Assembly: GCF_004365635.1 (NCBI RefSeq)
Contig: NZ_SOBH01000003.1
Span: 248,001 to 312,000 of the forward strand
DNA: 64,000 nt
Direction: 5' to 3'
Source of the DNA: Litoreibacter halocynthiae
Lineage (GTDB): Bacteria > Pseudomonadota > Alphaproteobacteria > Rhodobacterales > Rhodobacteraceae
The notes under the pieces are model-generated. The model did no database searches. It had not been told where the DNA came from and saw only the letters and a list, made by a program, of their open reading frames with translations. How positions within the stretch are numbered: position 1 is the stretch's first letter; the number at the start of each line of letters is the position of its first letter. The position numbers and the translations under genes were made by a program. Shown here one piece after another: positions 1 through 8,102 of this stretch.

Positions 1-98
1 TGCCAGAAGGCCACGCCCCGGCGCGTGCATGTGGTGAAGCGCGGTTGGCGCGGCCGGAGTTGTTGGTCGAAATTATCGTCGACGCCGCATACGACTGA
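1..98 (+). CDS. RidA/YjgF-family protein, C-terminal fragment
   Basis: Reading from base 3, the window opens inside a plus-strand frame that ends [16 protein letters not shown] and stops at 96-98. The pattern of an arginine/alanine-rich stretch, then [10 protein letters not shown] and a short hydrophobic end, matches the C-terminus of the RidA (YjgF/YER057c/UK114) family, trimeric enamine/imine deaminases. The family and the strand are the only things that can be judged, because about three quarters of the gene lies outside the window. A strong hairpin follows 12 bases after the stop. Confidence 0.6.
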   Translation, partial: PEGHAPARACGEARLARPELLVEIIVDAAYD

Positions 99-109
99 TT
101 TGAAAAAGC

Positions 110-138
110 AAAGGGCGCCCACAGCACGGGCGCCCTTT
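110..138. terminator. Bidirectional intrinsic terminator
   Basis: A perfect 11-bp stem (AAAGGGCGCCC, 7-base loop, GGGCGCCCTTT) follows the RidA-like gene. Read on the minus strand the stem is followed by a T-rich run (TTTGCTTTTT), so it can also end transcripts arriving from the queuosine-transporter side. Confidence 0.8.
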
Positions 139-140
139 GA

Positions 141-285
141 CGAGATCTGATGGAGGTGGGTCAGGTTGATCCGTGACCGATACCTCGGTGTGGGTTAGGG
201 GGCTGCCCCTAGACACGCACCTCCGTACCTTGCCTGACACCTTGCTCCAATATCACTCTAGACATGGACACCTCCTTTCAATGGT
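141..285 (-). other. Structured leader/sRNA-like segment with a tiny ORF
   Basis: This minus-strand segment between the transporter gene and the terminator holds a near-ideal Shine-Dalgarno sequence (AAAGGAGGTG) ahead of an 18-codon frame. It also holds a second GGAGGTG copy and, near its 3' end, the complement CACCTCC (plus-strand 152-158). A TCAGG/CCTGA pair interleaves with that pairing, so pseudoknotted or alternative folds are possible. A short AGGGG/CCCCT hairpin sits at about 197-210. It resembles a regulatory or small RNA more than spacer, but no known RNA family is recognised. Confidence 0.35.
209..265 (-). CDS. Possible 18-residue peptide
   Basis: The frame reads MSRVILEQGVRQGTEVRV and stops at 209-211. 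Its start lies 5 bases after the very strong ribosome site AAAGGAGGTG (270-279 on the plus strand). It is 70 bp downstream of the queuosine transporter gene on the same strand and upstream of a terminator. A ribosome site this good in front of so short a frame suggests a leader peptide or microprotein. No homolog is recognised and coding capacity cannot be judged from length. Confidence 0.35.
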   Translation of the reverse strand: MSRVILEQGVRQGTEVRV

Positions 286-334
286 TGCTGTTCAAGGGAA
301 AGGTGCCACATCTTGTGGATAACTCAAGAGTTTT

Positions 335-961
335 CTACGCAGTTTTGTGTGAAAGTTTCGCAACGATCATCCGGAAGGGGATTAAAGCCAGCAAGGCTAC
401 GGCCAGTTTTACCGACCAGTCGGCGATGGCCAGAGAGACCCAAAGCGGCATCACGGGGCCTTGTCCGAGCAGGGGGATAGCTTCCCAAGCCCATGATATT
501 GCTGCGTCATTTCCTGTGCCGAAGATCGTCACCGTGGCGGAGAATGCGATGGTGAAGAACAGCGCGGTGTCGACGATGGAGCCGATGAGGGTCGAGGCCA
601 GCGGGGCTTTCCACCAGACGCTCTGACGCAGGCGGTCGAAGATGGACACGTCCAGAAGTTGAGCCGTCAGAAACGCGATGGCTGAGGCCACGGCGATGCG
701 CAGCGGGACGGCGGGTCCGTATTCCAGCATGATTTGCGAGCCGATCAGGGAACAGGCGATGCCGACGAAAAAGCCAGCGAAAACAACGCGCCGTGCGGCT
801 TGGGGGCCGTAGATGCGGTTCATCACATCGGTGACGAGGAAGGCGATCGGGTAGGTAAATGCGCCCCATGTCAGCCAGTCGCCGAGCAGGAACTGGACGA
901 GGATGTTAGAGGCCACGACGGTGGCGGCCATGGCAAGGATGCCGGGGAGGAGACGTGTCAT
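335..961 (-). CDS. yhhQ: Queuosine precursor transporter (VUT/YhhQ family)
   Basis: This 208-residue integral membrane protein has about six hydrophobic segments. The family signature lies near the N-terminus (GAFTYPIAFLVTDVMNRIYG, residues ~34-53), followed by ARRVVFAGF. Known YhhQ proteins import preQ0/preQ1 for queuosine tRNA modification across the inner membrane. Length and topology are normal for the family. The ATG at 959-961 is the only plausible start. No recognisable preQ1 riboswitch is visible in the 276-bp upstream gap, which otherwise holds nothing I can identify. A small structured segment follows on the same strand. Confidence 0.85.
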   Translation of the reverse strand: MTRLLPGILAMAATVVASNILVQFLLGDWLTWGAFTYPIAFLVTDVMNRIYGPQAARRVVFAGFFVGIACSLIGSQIMLEYGPAVPLRIAVASAIAFLTAQLLDVSIFDRLRQSVWWKAPLASTLIGSIVDTALFFTIAFSATVTIFGTGNDAAISWAWEAIPLLGQGPVMPLWVSLAIADWSVKLAVALLALIPFRMIVAKLSHKTA

Positions 962-1237
962 AATGGATTCCGTTTTGACAAGGTAGCGGAGACTTGTTGA
1001 TGAGGACGCCGTTTAGGGGAACGGCGGAATGGGGGCAAGAGTTAACGTGGAGAACGGTGGAATTCGGGCGGCAGTGGCGCGACCCCTCGAGACCTGCGTT
1101 AACCAAGGCTGCACAGGGGTTTTGCGCTGTCGGCAAAGCGTCGGCGATGCGTCGGCATTCCGTCGGGCCTTGAACGGGGCTGTGTCGGGCAGGGCGTCAA
1201 AAGGTTAACGCGCTTCGGAGGGTGCTCGCCGTGAACG

Positions 1238-1705
1238 TTAGCCGGACCGCAAGCCGGTCTCGACCAGCATCCCGCGGCGCTTGGCCTCAAAGTAGTAGCC
1301 GCGCGAATACCATTTGACCGCGTTGTCGTAGCTGCCATCGGAGAGCAGCCACGCGCCGCGCAGATATTTGACGGCGTATTTCAGGTTGGTCTCCGCATCG
1401 AGCAGACTGTTCGGCGGGCCGCGATGGCCCATGGTGCGGGCCGTGGCGGGCAGGATTTGCATCAGGCCATAATACGGCCCGTTGCGCGCCTCGGGGCGGT
1501 GGGTGCTTTCGCGGATGATCTGGCGATGTACCAGCGCACGCGGCACCTCGTAGAGATCGGCGTATTTGTTGATGAGCAGACGAAGCTCTGGCGTCTCATT
1601 GGGATGCAGCGGGATCGCCTGCCGCTGCTCCGCGCTCTCTTTCGGGGCGGAACTTGAGCAGGCGGGCAGGGCCAGCAGCATGAGGATAAGAAATGCACGT
1701 ATCAT
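1238..1705 (-). CDS. Small lytic transglycosylase lipoprotein (SLT domain)
   Basis: With the ATG at 1703-1705 the protein begins MIRAFLILMLLALPAC, a lipoprotein signal with lipobox LPAC, so it is probably anchored in a membrane. The remaining ~135 residues are an SLT-type muramidase domain: IIRESTHRPEARN carries the catalytic Glu, then YYGLMQILPATAR, and a late NLKYAVKYLRGAW/YNAVKWYSRG. It should cleave peptidoglycan glycan strands. Longer starts (ATG at 1730-1732, TTG at 1739-1741) add residues ahead of the lipoprotein n-region; none has a strong ribosome site. It is monocistronic, with a 277-bp upstream gap in which I see no gene. Confidence 0.8.
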   Translation of the reverse strand: MIRAFLILMLLALPACSSSAPKESAEQRQAIPLHPNETPELRLLINKYADLYEVPRALVHRQIIRESTHRPEARNGPYYGLMQILPATARTMGHRGPPNSLLDAETNLKYAVKYLRGAWLLSDGSYDNAVKWYSRGYYFEAKRRGMLVETGLRSG

Positions 1706-1982
1706 GAAAATTGGGATAGCTGCGCCTCGCATGTCTGCCAAGCGCGGCGTTCAACCATAAGCGGGATTTTGCTGGATACGGATTGTGGTGAGTGTTGCTT
1801 CTAGCGTGGGACGCGATTTTGGAAGCTGAGGCAATGCGCCTGTGCAGTGTGTATGCCTGCTTTGAGCCCAAAAGCGCATGATGCTGCGCGATGCAGCTAC
1901 GGCAGCTATTACGTATTTGATGCCGTAAACGCTTTGATCAAGGCGTTTCGTTTAACAGGTCAGAGGCGCTGCATTGCTAAAG

Positions 1983-2870
1983 CTACTCTGACGATTTCCC
2001 ACGCCAAAGGATGAATAAACCTGAAAACACGATCAAACCGGAACCAAGCACCATTGCGGAACTCAATTGTTCGTCGAACATCACAACACCCAGCGCAATC
2101 CCGAAAAGCAGCCTTGTATATCTGAAGGGTGTCACAGCAGAGACTTCGCCAGTGCGCATAGCCTTCATTAGGCACGAATAAGCGCCAACACCCGCGAGGA
2201 TTGCCCCTAACAGGTAGAAGGACGTCTCAATGTCGGGGGAAACAAATGTCGCCCCTTCCCAGACCGAGAACACCCCACCAGCGACCACAATCGACAGGAA
2301 GCCATATAAGCCGAGGATATTTGTGCTGAGCGTGGCGGGCGCCGCACGGCTCGCAAGGTCACGCCCCGCAAAACCAAACATGCCGACAATCGCAAGAATG
2401 GACAGCACCGAAAAACTGTCTGTTCCTGGCTGGATAATAATAACCACACCAATCAAACCGACGAAAATCGCAAACCACCTGCGCCACCCGACCTTTTCGC
2501 CGAAAACTAACGCGGCACCAGCGACAACAACAAGCGGGGTTGCCTGCAAGATAACCGTCGCGGCGGATAATGGCGTCAAGGTAATGGCAAGGACATAAAA
2601 CAACCGGCCGACTATTTCGAATACGACGCGGATGCGCATCGGCCGCGATACCACATCTTGCACGAATAGCGGTTCGCTTTTGAAGCGTGCCAAACTCGCA
2701 AACACAGCGGCCCCGCCTAAACCGAAGATTATCAAGATTTGCCCAACCGACAGGGTGGAGGATGCCGCTTTCACAAACGCGTCCTCAATGGCAAATATAG
2801 CCATCGCCGCGACCATCCAGATGCTGCCGAGCAAGTTCGTTCTGCGATCTATATGAATTTTCGTGGTCAT
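1983..2870 (-). CDS. EamA/DMT-family transporter
   Basis: The 295-residue protein has ten hydrophobic segments in two EamA repeats (residues ~12-145 and ~155-290), the usual layout of drug/metabolite exporters such as RhaT/YdcZ-type permeases. Typical repeat-end motifs are ATVILQATPLVVVAGAALVFGEKV and TPFRYTRLLFGIALGVVMFDE. The substrate cannot be predicted. The start is ATG at 2868-2870 with a modest GGAA upstream. A second member of the same family lies at 25.6 kb. Confidence 0.85.
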   Translation of the reverse strand: MTTKIHIDRRTNLLGSIWMVAAMAIFAIEDAFVKAASSTLSVGQILIIFGLGGAAVFASLARFKSEPLFVQDVVSRPMRIRVVFEIVGRLFYVLAITLTPLSAATVILQATPLVVVAGAALVFGEKVGWRRWFAIFVGLIGVVIIIQPGTDSFSVLSILAIVGMFGFAGRDLASRAAPATLSTNILGLYGFLSIVVAGGVFSVWEGATFVSPDIETSFYLLGAILAGVGAYSCLMKAMRTGEVSAVTPFRYTRLLFGIALGVVMFDEQLSSAMVLGSGLIVFSGLFILWRGKSSE

Positions 2871-3494
2871 GGGTGTTCCGATTTAGATGTCGCTTACCGA
2901 AATGATTGATAGGGCGCGCTTTATTGCCACGAGCTTCGAGAGCGATGCCAGCGCAGCCTAGTTCTGTCAACCAATGCCGTCATAATCAGCCATTCGCACA
3001 GTAACTGCGAACGGCAGCTTTCATGAACAGCGGACATCGAAGCAAAATGCAGCGAATGACGGCAGAGAGCCCATTGTGTGAGTTCGGTTTTCTCGCTGCA
3101 TGCGCTCGCAGCGTGGAAAATGCTGCGTCAGCGTAAAATTCGGTGCTGCCGCGCGGCGGAAAAACCAGCCATTCGTGCAGAGTGCAGCAAGGATCAGAGG
3201 TCGAATTCACAGACTGCGGACAAAGTCAACTTTCGCTGCAAATGCGAATCTCAGAGGCTTGTATGGAAAAAGCAGAAGTTCGGCATAACGACGCAATGTA
3301 TGAACGGCGAGAAATTGCTCAGAACTTCCAGCAACAATTTCAGTTTTTGGATACGTACCCAATGCTACAGTGAGCCAAGGAAAGAGGTGCGAAGTAGTCT
3401 CTAATCTATCAATCCAAAATACTGTTCAAACGAGCGATCTTAAATCTACAGCTTCACTTTGACGATTGCTTGGAATTAGAGCAAGTTCGCTGAT
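2871..3494. other. 624-bp gap without a convincing gene
   Basis: Both strands hold only short frames with no domain, no conserved-looking pattern and no good ribosome site. The sequence is less GC-rich than its surroundings and looks like decayed DNA. The last ~25 bases contain the candidate promoter of the sigma factor gene. Confidence 0.6.
3471..3478 (+). promoter_or_regulatory. Candidate ECF -35 box (TGGAATTA)
   Basis: TGGAATTA lies 17 bp before the sigma factor start. The same octamer appears upstream of the sulfite-oxidase operon on the opposite strand (7846-7853), and in both places TTCG follows 6-7 bases later. GGAA-type -35 elements are usual for ECF sigma factors, so an autoregulated regulon is plausible. 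The spacing to the ATG is tight, which leaves the -10 unclear. Confidence 0.35.
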
Positions 3495-3995
3495 ATGATC
3501 GTTTCCGCTCATCTTCAACAACTCATGCCCGAATTTCTGGCATATGCCCGATCGATAACGTCTGCCTCTGATAGTGCGGAAGATCTCGTTCAAGACGCCA
3601 TAGAGCGTGCCTTGCGCAGCAATAATAAGCCAGACGTTTTGGATCAACTTCGACCATGGATGTTTCGGGTCATCCGTAATCTGCATTACGATGAATTGAG
3701 AAAATTACGTGTGCGCCGGGAATATTCTGCCGGTATGGGACGTCTATCTGAGGAAAGCATGCAAACGGGAGATCATGCGCGGGACGTGCTGATCCGCCGT
3801 GCATTCGAAAAACTGCCGCCAGACACCCGCGAAGTGCTTTTTCTGGTGGATATTATGGGTTTGAAATACGCTGAAGCGGCAAAGGTGATGGATGTGCCCA
3901 ACGGCACGGTGATGAGCCGGTTAAGCAGGGCACGACGCGCGCTGTTAGAACTGGTGGAAGGGCCCTCCGAGGACCGCAAGAGTAATGGACGATGA
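3495..3995 (+). CDS. ECF RNA polymerase sigma factor
   Basis: This 166-residue sigma-70 family protein has only regions 2 and 4. Region 2 spans ~10-70 (LVQDAIERALRS, then RPWMFRVIRNLHYDELRK). Region 4 spans ~100-150 (LPPDTREVLFLVDIMGLKYAEAAKVMDVPNGTVMSRLSRARRAL). It overlaps the next gene by ATGA, and that gene is a typical anti-sigma factor. In Sinorhizobium meliloti, ECF sigma factor RpoE4 is encoded beside the sulfite dehydrogenase SorT and responds to sulfite. Here too the pair converges on a SorT-like operon, so a sulfite or thiol stress signal is inferred. The first ATG is used because the N-terminus then aligns with region 2; Met11 is an alternative. Confidence 0.9.
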   Translation: MIVSAHLQQLMPEFLAYARSITSASDSAEDLVQDAIERALRSNNKPDVLDQLRPWMFRVIRNLHYDELRKLRVRREYSAGMGRLSEESMQTGDHARDVLIRRAFEKLPPDTREVLFLVDIMGLKYAEAAKVMDVPNGTVMSRLSRARRALLELVEGPSEDRKSNGR

Positions 3996-4705
3996 CACAG
4001 ATAACGGAACAAGACTGGGAATTGGTGAGTGCCTTTGCAGATGGTGAATTGCGAGGTGAGGATGCTGCACGCCTTGAACAACGGCTCCGCAACGAATCGG
4101 AATTACAGGCGGCACTTGCGTCAATCACCGAGATGTCACAGGCACTGTCTACCTTGAAGCCAGGCCAAAATAATACGTCACAACCCGCAAACTCAAATCG
4201 GCGTCCGTATCGCTGGATCGCTGGCGCGGCTGTCGCTGCTTCGATTGCGGTGGCGGTGTTTCTGGCCCCTCAGCAAAGTGTCCAAGACCCGTTGGACATT
4301 CACAATGCCTACACGGCCCAGACTTTTCCAGCGCCAACGCTGAATGACCTCCGTTCTGTATCCAACGCTGAGACAGATGGCTTCCCCAGTTTGCGGGATG
4401 CGAACATGGTGTTGGTGGTTACAAGTACAGCTGATGCAACAGCTTCAGCTCACTACGTTGGAGAGAATGGATGCCGTTTGACTCTTTTGCGTGGGATTGG
4501 CGCTCCCCCGCAGCCCATCCAGACCCTGCAGTCTGCAGAATGGACTGTAGGTGAGCAGTGGTATCAATCTTTGGCAACTGGCATGGATCAAGTGAAATTT
4601 GATGCGTTGACCGTATATTTACAGCAATCCACCCAAGACCAACGTAAACCTGCGACTGTGCTTGCACTATTGGGTGCAGTACGTGGCGCAACACCCTGCG
4701 CATAA
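3992..4705 (+). CDS. Membrane anti-sigma factor
   Basis: The 237-residue protein is translationally coupled (ATGA) to the ECF sigma gene. Residues 1-60 form a helical cytoplasmic anti-sigma domain (WELVSAFADGELRGEDAARLEQRL). A single membrane span lies at ~74-92 (WIAGAAVAASIAVAVFLAP). The ~140-residue C-terminal part would be periplasmic and could sense the signal. I see no HxxxCxxC zinc motif, so it is not a ZAS-type (RsrA/ChrR) factor. The expected role is to sequester the partner sigma at the membrane until released. Confidence 0.85.
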   Translation: MTQITEQDWELVSAFADGELRGEDAARLEQRLRNESELQAALASITEMSQALSTLKPGQNNTSQPANSNRRPYRWIAGAAVAASIAVAVFLAPQQSVQDPLDIHNAYTAQTFPAPTLNDLRSVSNAETDGFPSLRDANMVLVVTSTADATASAHYVGENGCRLTLLRGIGAPPQPIQTLQSAEWTVGEQWYQSLATGMDQVKFDALTVYLQQSTQDQRKPATVLALLGAVRGATPCA

Positions 4706-4708
4706 TTT

Positions 4709-4736
4709 TCGCTCCTACTTATCATAGCAGGAGCGA
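4709..4736. terminator. Hairpin between convergent units
   Basis: TCGCTCCT pairs with AGGAGCGA across a 12-base loop in the 55-bp space between the anti-sigma gene (plus) and the cytochrome gene (minus). It is flanked by AATTTT on one side, so it likely terminates the minus-strand operon and perhaps both units. Confidence 0.55.
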
Positions 4737-4760
4737 TTACCTTGGGCACGCGCAGGACAG

Positions 4761-5471
4761 TTAATTTAAGGGTCGAGGGAAATTGGGACGATCTTCGTTA
4801 TAGTGCTTGGCAAGATAGTCGAGGATGATTGTGCGATCGGGTTCGTCTATTTCTGACATGCCCTGTTCTTCGACCATCCATTCAAAGGATTCGTCCCAAT
4901 GCTCGCGCGTTAATCCTTGTTGGGCGACGATCATCTCGGAGTGACAGGCCGTACATGCATAAAACGTTTCCTCAACACCCGGCGCAACTTTCAAAACCCC
5001 GAATTCAGGATCTTCTTCTGGTAGCGTGGCTTCAGCGGCGGCTGGCGTCGCACCAAATTCCATTGGGGTATCGGACAATGTATTCAGATAGGCGATCAAG
5101 TTGGCGCGATCATCATCTTTTCTCAGCCCTGCGAACCCCATTTTTGTGCCTTTGACCTCGGCCTTGGGTTTGGCGAGGAAGGCGTCCAATCGCTCGGGTG
5201 TCCAATCGCCACCATATTCGGTCAGCGCGGCTGAATACTTAAATCCGTCAACTGTCGCGACAGATGCGCCAACGATATTGTAGAGGTTCGGACCAACCTT
5301 GTTTTTGCCATCTGCTGCGGCAACGTGGCAGGCTTTGCATTTGCGAAAAACGCTCTCCCCTTGCGACACATCCGCCGAAGCAAGCGCATCGGTGAGATCA
5401 GCAAAGGCGGGAAGGGGTGACAAAATCGTAGCACCAAGGGCCAGCGCGCCCAGGTTCATCTTACGAAACAT
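4761..5471 (-). CDS. Dihaem cytochrome c, partner of the sulfite oxidase
   Basis: A signal peptide (cut near PAFA-D, residue 24) is followed by a class I cytochrome domain with CKACH at 45-49 and an axial Met at ~111 (GTKMGF), the layout of cytochrome c2/c-552. A linker rich in Ala/Glu leads to a second haem site, CTACH at 173-177, in a smaller C-terminal domain. It is the last gene of the operon, 54 bp after the molybdenum enzyme. Periplasmic sulfite dehydrogenases of the SorAB/SorTU type hand electrons to such a cytochrome; those partners are monohaem, while SoxD is dihaem. The fused second haem module is therefore unusual. Confidence 0.85.
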   Translation of the reverse strand: MFRKMNLGALALGATILSPLPAFADLTDALASADVSQGESVFRKCKACHVAAADGKNKVGPNLYNIVGASVATVDGFKYSAALTEYGGDWTPERLDAFLAKPKAEVKGTKMGFAGLRKDDDRANLIAYLNTLSDTPMEFGATPAAAEATLPEEDPEFGVLKVAPGVEETFYACTACHSEMIVAQQGLTREHWDESFEWMVEEQGMSEIDEPDRTIILDYLAKHYNEDRPNFPRPLN

Positions 5472-5525
5472 AGAAATCTCCAGAATTTAATTCGGCGGGC
5501 ACAACAAAGCGCCCGCCTGATTAGA

Positions 5526-6821
5526 TTAACTCACCCGCAGGCCGACGCGGTGCATGGTGTTGTTGAGATACCCTTTGGGATTCCAATCAATCGCAAACGG
5601 CTGCATGTCGCCTTCGCTGTCTGTGGCGCGCGCCCAAACCTCGTAATATCCTGCAATGGGGAAGGTCACGTTTGACCGCCAGTTTTGCCATGCGCCTGAA
5701 TTGACCGGTGCGTCCATATCGGCATCCTGCCAAGTCGCGCCAAAGTCGATGGAAATTTCGAGCTTATCGACGGTCCTGTCACCTGACCATGCATGGCCAC
5801 GTACTTCAGTCTCCATTCCGGATGCAGCACCGTTGGCGGGGAATGTAACCAGCGACTTCACAGGCATCCGCTCAATGATAACGAAGTCTTTTTTGTCCAC
5901 GTCCTCACCTGGCTCGACCGGACGATTGGGCACACGGTAGGCGGTGCCGGTCATTTTCGGTCCATCGTGAACGATGTCGCGCAGCTGGATGCGTGTCAGC
6001 CATTTCTGCGCTGTAGACGCAGGCCAGCCCGGTACAACAAGACGCAAGGGTGCGCCGTTCAACGGGTGGAGTGCATCGCCGTTCATCTCGAACGCAATCA
6101 AGATGTTGTCAGTCATCGCCTTATCGATAGGCATCCCGCGAGAAATAGGCAGTTTGTCAGGATTGCCTGATAAATGCGCGTCTGCACCGTAATGCGCAGT
6201 ATAGATCGCGCCTGCCTGCACGCCAGCCTTCTCCAGCACATCTTTCAGACGCACACCTGTCCATTCAGAGCAAGCAACTGCACCATAGGTCCACTGGTTG
6301 CCTTTGGCAGGCGGATTGAAATATCCCCGACCATTGCCTCCACATTCGAGCGTCAAAGCCATTGTTACGACTTCAAATTGATCACGCAGATCGGCGATGG
6401 TCAGTTCCATCGGTGCGTCAACAAAACCGTCGATGGTCAGCGTCCAAGTCGCTGGATCGACGTCTTCGGGTGGAATGCCATTGTTGCGCACAAAGTGCCG
6501 CGCGGTTGGCGTTATTGCATCGTCGAGAAATTCAGGGGGTGTTTCGGCATTGATCGGTCGATCGTTTAGCAATGTCAGACCATCCTTACCCATCAAAATG
6601 TCGTCCTGTGCGAAGGCAGCAGGGACAAACCCGATGGGCATCTTATCTGAAAACGGGATTGATGTCCCAACCATAGCCGCCATCGTGGCATAGCCGGTGC
6701 GTTTCAGAAATCCGCGACGGTCAGGATTGGCGACGCGGCCAAAAAATTCCTTGTCCGCTTTTTCAGGGTCTTTCGAAAAAAATCCGTGGACCGTTTTGTT
6801 TTTGTCATCATCGAGTGCCAT
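5526..6821 (-). CDS. Tat-exported sulfite dehydrogenase (SorT/SoxC-like molybdenum enzyme)
   Basis: The 431-residue protein has a twin-arginine signal (DRRGFLKR, residues 34-41) and a sulfite-oxidase molybdopterin domain. The predicted molybdenum-ligating Cys160 lies in LECGGNGRGYFNPP, followed by WTGVRLKDVLE and PLRLVVPGWPA. A C-terminal Ig-like dimerisation domain (~315-431) follows (GHAWSGDRTVDKLEISIDFG). It would oxidise sulfite to sulfate in the periplasm and pass electrons to the cytochrome encoded next. No SoxA, X, Y, Z or B genes are nearby, which favours a SorT-type detoxification or energy role over the Sox thiosulfate complex. The start ATG has AGGGAGGAA upstream. Confidence 0.88.
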   Translation of the reverse strand: MALDDDKNKTVHGFFSKDPEKADKEFFGRVANPDRRGFLKRTGYATMAAMVGTSIPFSDKMPIGFVPAAFAQDDILMGKDGLTLLNDRPINAETPPEFLDDAITPTARHFVRNNGIPPEDVDPATWTLTIDGFVDAPMELTIADLRDQFEVVTMALTLECGGNGRGYFNPPAKGNQWTYGAVACSEWTGVRLKDVLEKAGVQAGAIYTAHYGADAHLSGNPDKLPISRGMPIDKAMTDNILIAFEMNGDALHPLNGAPLRLVVPGWPASTAQKWLTRIQLRDIVHDGPKMTGTAYRVPNRPVEPGEDVDKKDFVIIERMPVKSLVTFPANGAASGMETEVRGHAWSGDRTVDKLEISIDFGATWQDADMDAPVNSGAWQNWRSNVTFPIAGYYEVWARATDSEGDMQPFAIDWNPKGYLNNTMHRVGLRVS

Positions 6822-6938
6822 ATGTTCCTCCCTGGCAGTGCCTCGGTATGCAATCGCGCACCCAAGGTCTTTCGATATTGACGTACGGGCCGCGGGTTTT
6901 ATTCCCGCAGCCCTACACCTTTTCTTAAAAAACGCTTC

Positions 6939-7736
6939 TTAACGAACCCATCCCTCTGTTTTCATGAGACTTTGGGCCTCGTCTGTTATCAGGAAATCAA
7001 GGAACATTTGCGCTTCAGGGTCGGCATCGGGTGCGACGGCCACATTCACATCGCGCCAAATCTGGCGGTCATCGTCGATTTGTACCATGTCCAGTACGTC
7101 CGGATGTGTGATTGGCCAATTTGGCCAAGTAATCCAGGCATCAGCATCCATATCTTTGAATGCTTTAAAACTGGCACCGGACCCGAGGGCATAGCTCACA
7201 ATGTTTTTCCGAAACGCGCGCACATCTTCAAGGTTGCCTGTACGGCCAGCCACGTCTTCCCATGTGCCGGTGCCGGAGGTATTGTAGACACCAGAGCCTT
7301 CAGTCACCACAATCTTTATTCCGTCTTTCAGCAAGTCATCGAAACCGTCGATACCTTTAGGATTGCCTGCCTTCACAGCGATCACTGTCGGACGAATATA
7401 GATCGGATCAACCTGATCGGACGAAAATGTCAGGTACGTCTGCAAAAACGCTGTCATCGACTGTTCAGATGTGCCCCAAAGAATGTCAGCATCCGCCTGA
7501 GCCGCTGCGGACCATTTGGATTCTGGGCCTGCAATAATTTCAACTTTGTTGCTAGTCTGCGTCTCCCAAACTTCGGCGACTTTCTTAAATGCAGTATGTG
7601 GACCCCCAGCACCATAGAGCTTAACGATGCCGTCCTTTGGCATGTGTTTGATAGCTGAATCATAAAATTGCGTATCTTGGGCCAGCACAGGGCTGGCAAT
7701 CAATACAGTTGTTGCAAGAATGGCTGTGGTTCGCAT
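6939..7736 (-). CDS. AcfC-like periplasmic substrate-binding protein
   Basis: Beginning at the ATG at 7734-7736, which has GGAAGGAA 7 bases upstream, the protein carries a signal peptide (cut after VLA, ~residue 20). The mature part follows the accessory-colonization-factor AcfC pattern: KLYGAGGPHTAFKKVAEVWE, ADILWGTSEQS, GSGVYNTSGTGTWEDVAGR and DAWITWPNWP. These are type II periplasmic binding folds related to sulfate and molybdate binders. As first gene of the sulfite-oxidase operon it may bind an oxyanion (sulfate, sulfite or molybdate), but no ABC permease or ATPase follows, so a transport role is unproven. A longer upstream start would lengthen the signal peptide and lacks a ribosome site. 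Confidence 0.8.
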   Translation of the reverse strand: MRTTAILATTVLIASPVLAQDTQFYDSAIKHMPKDGIVKLYGAGGPHTAFKKVAEVWETQTSNKVEIIAGPESKWSAAAQADADILWGTSEQSMTAFLQTYLTFSSDQVDPIYIRPTVIAVKAGNPKGIDGFDDLLKDGIKIVVTEGSGVYNTSGTGTWEDVAGRTGNLEDVRAFRKNIVSYALGSGASFKAFKDMDADAWITWPNWPITHPDVLDMVQIDDDRQIWRDVNVAVAPDADPEAQMFLDFLITDEAQSLMKTEGWVR

Positions 7737-7845
7737 TTTGTGTTCCTTCCGAAAGGTTGAGGCAGCACTCGTTGGTGTCACTCCAACATTAACGTGCGAG
7801 CGCCCCGAATTCTTCCAAAAGAAATGTCAACTGTACGAAAAAGCG

Positions 7846-7853
7846 TAATTCCA
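7846..7853 (-). promoter_or_regulatory. Candidate ECF -35 box ahead of the sulfite-oxidase operon
   Basis: The octamer TGGAATTA on the minus strand, 110 bp upstream of the AcfC-like start, is identical to the one before the sigma factor gene. A TTCG follows 6 bases later and CAGTTG a little further on. This is the only candidate operator seen in the 366-bp gap 7737-8102, which otherwise holds no gene. Confidence 0.35.
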
Positions 7854-8102
7854 GCTGGTGTTCCGACGCCGCTTCCATAGCCAAAGCGAGGGAAATTGGT
7901 AGTGTCTTGAGTGGTTGCGTAAAGAAGTAATAAGCAGAATTCGGCACTGCTTTTTCAACGGTATGGGTTCGAAGCCGCCCTTTGCTTTCGCAGAAACACT
8001 TGATGGCGAGCCAGCGGCGAAGCCGACATTAGTTTTTAGGTTATGATACGTCGTCAGCGCTGTGTTGATGTTTGGGTAGGAGGGTTGGATGGAGGGCAAA
8101 TC

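Noticed and set aside
264-626. Plus-strand 120-codon frame
   Set aside because: It runs antisense through the queuosine transporter gene, has no domain, and starts inside the small minus-strand structured segment.
3078-3404. Overlapping short plus-strand frames
   Set aside because: Three overlapping frames compete, none has a ribosome site or recognisable motif, and composition looks like non-coding spacer.
5526-6821. SoxC of a thiosulfate-oxidising Sox system
   Set aside because: The fold is shared, but no soxXYZAB genes are nearby and the local context (ECF pair, AcfC-like protein) matches SorT-type sulfite dehydrogenase better.
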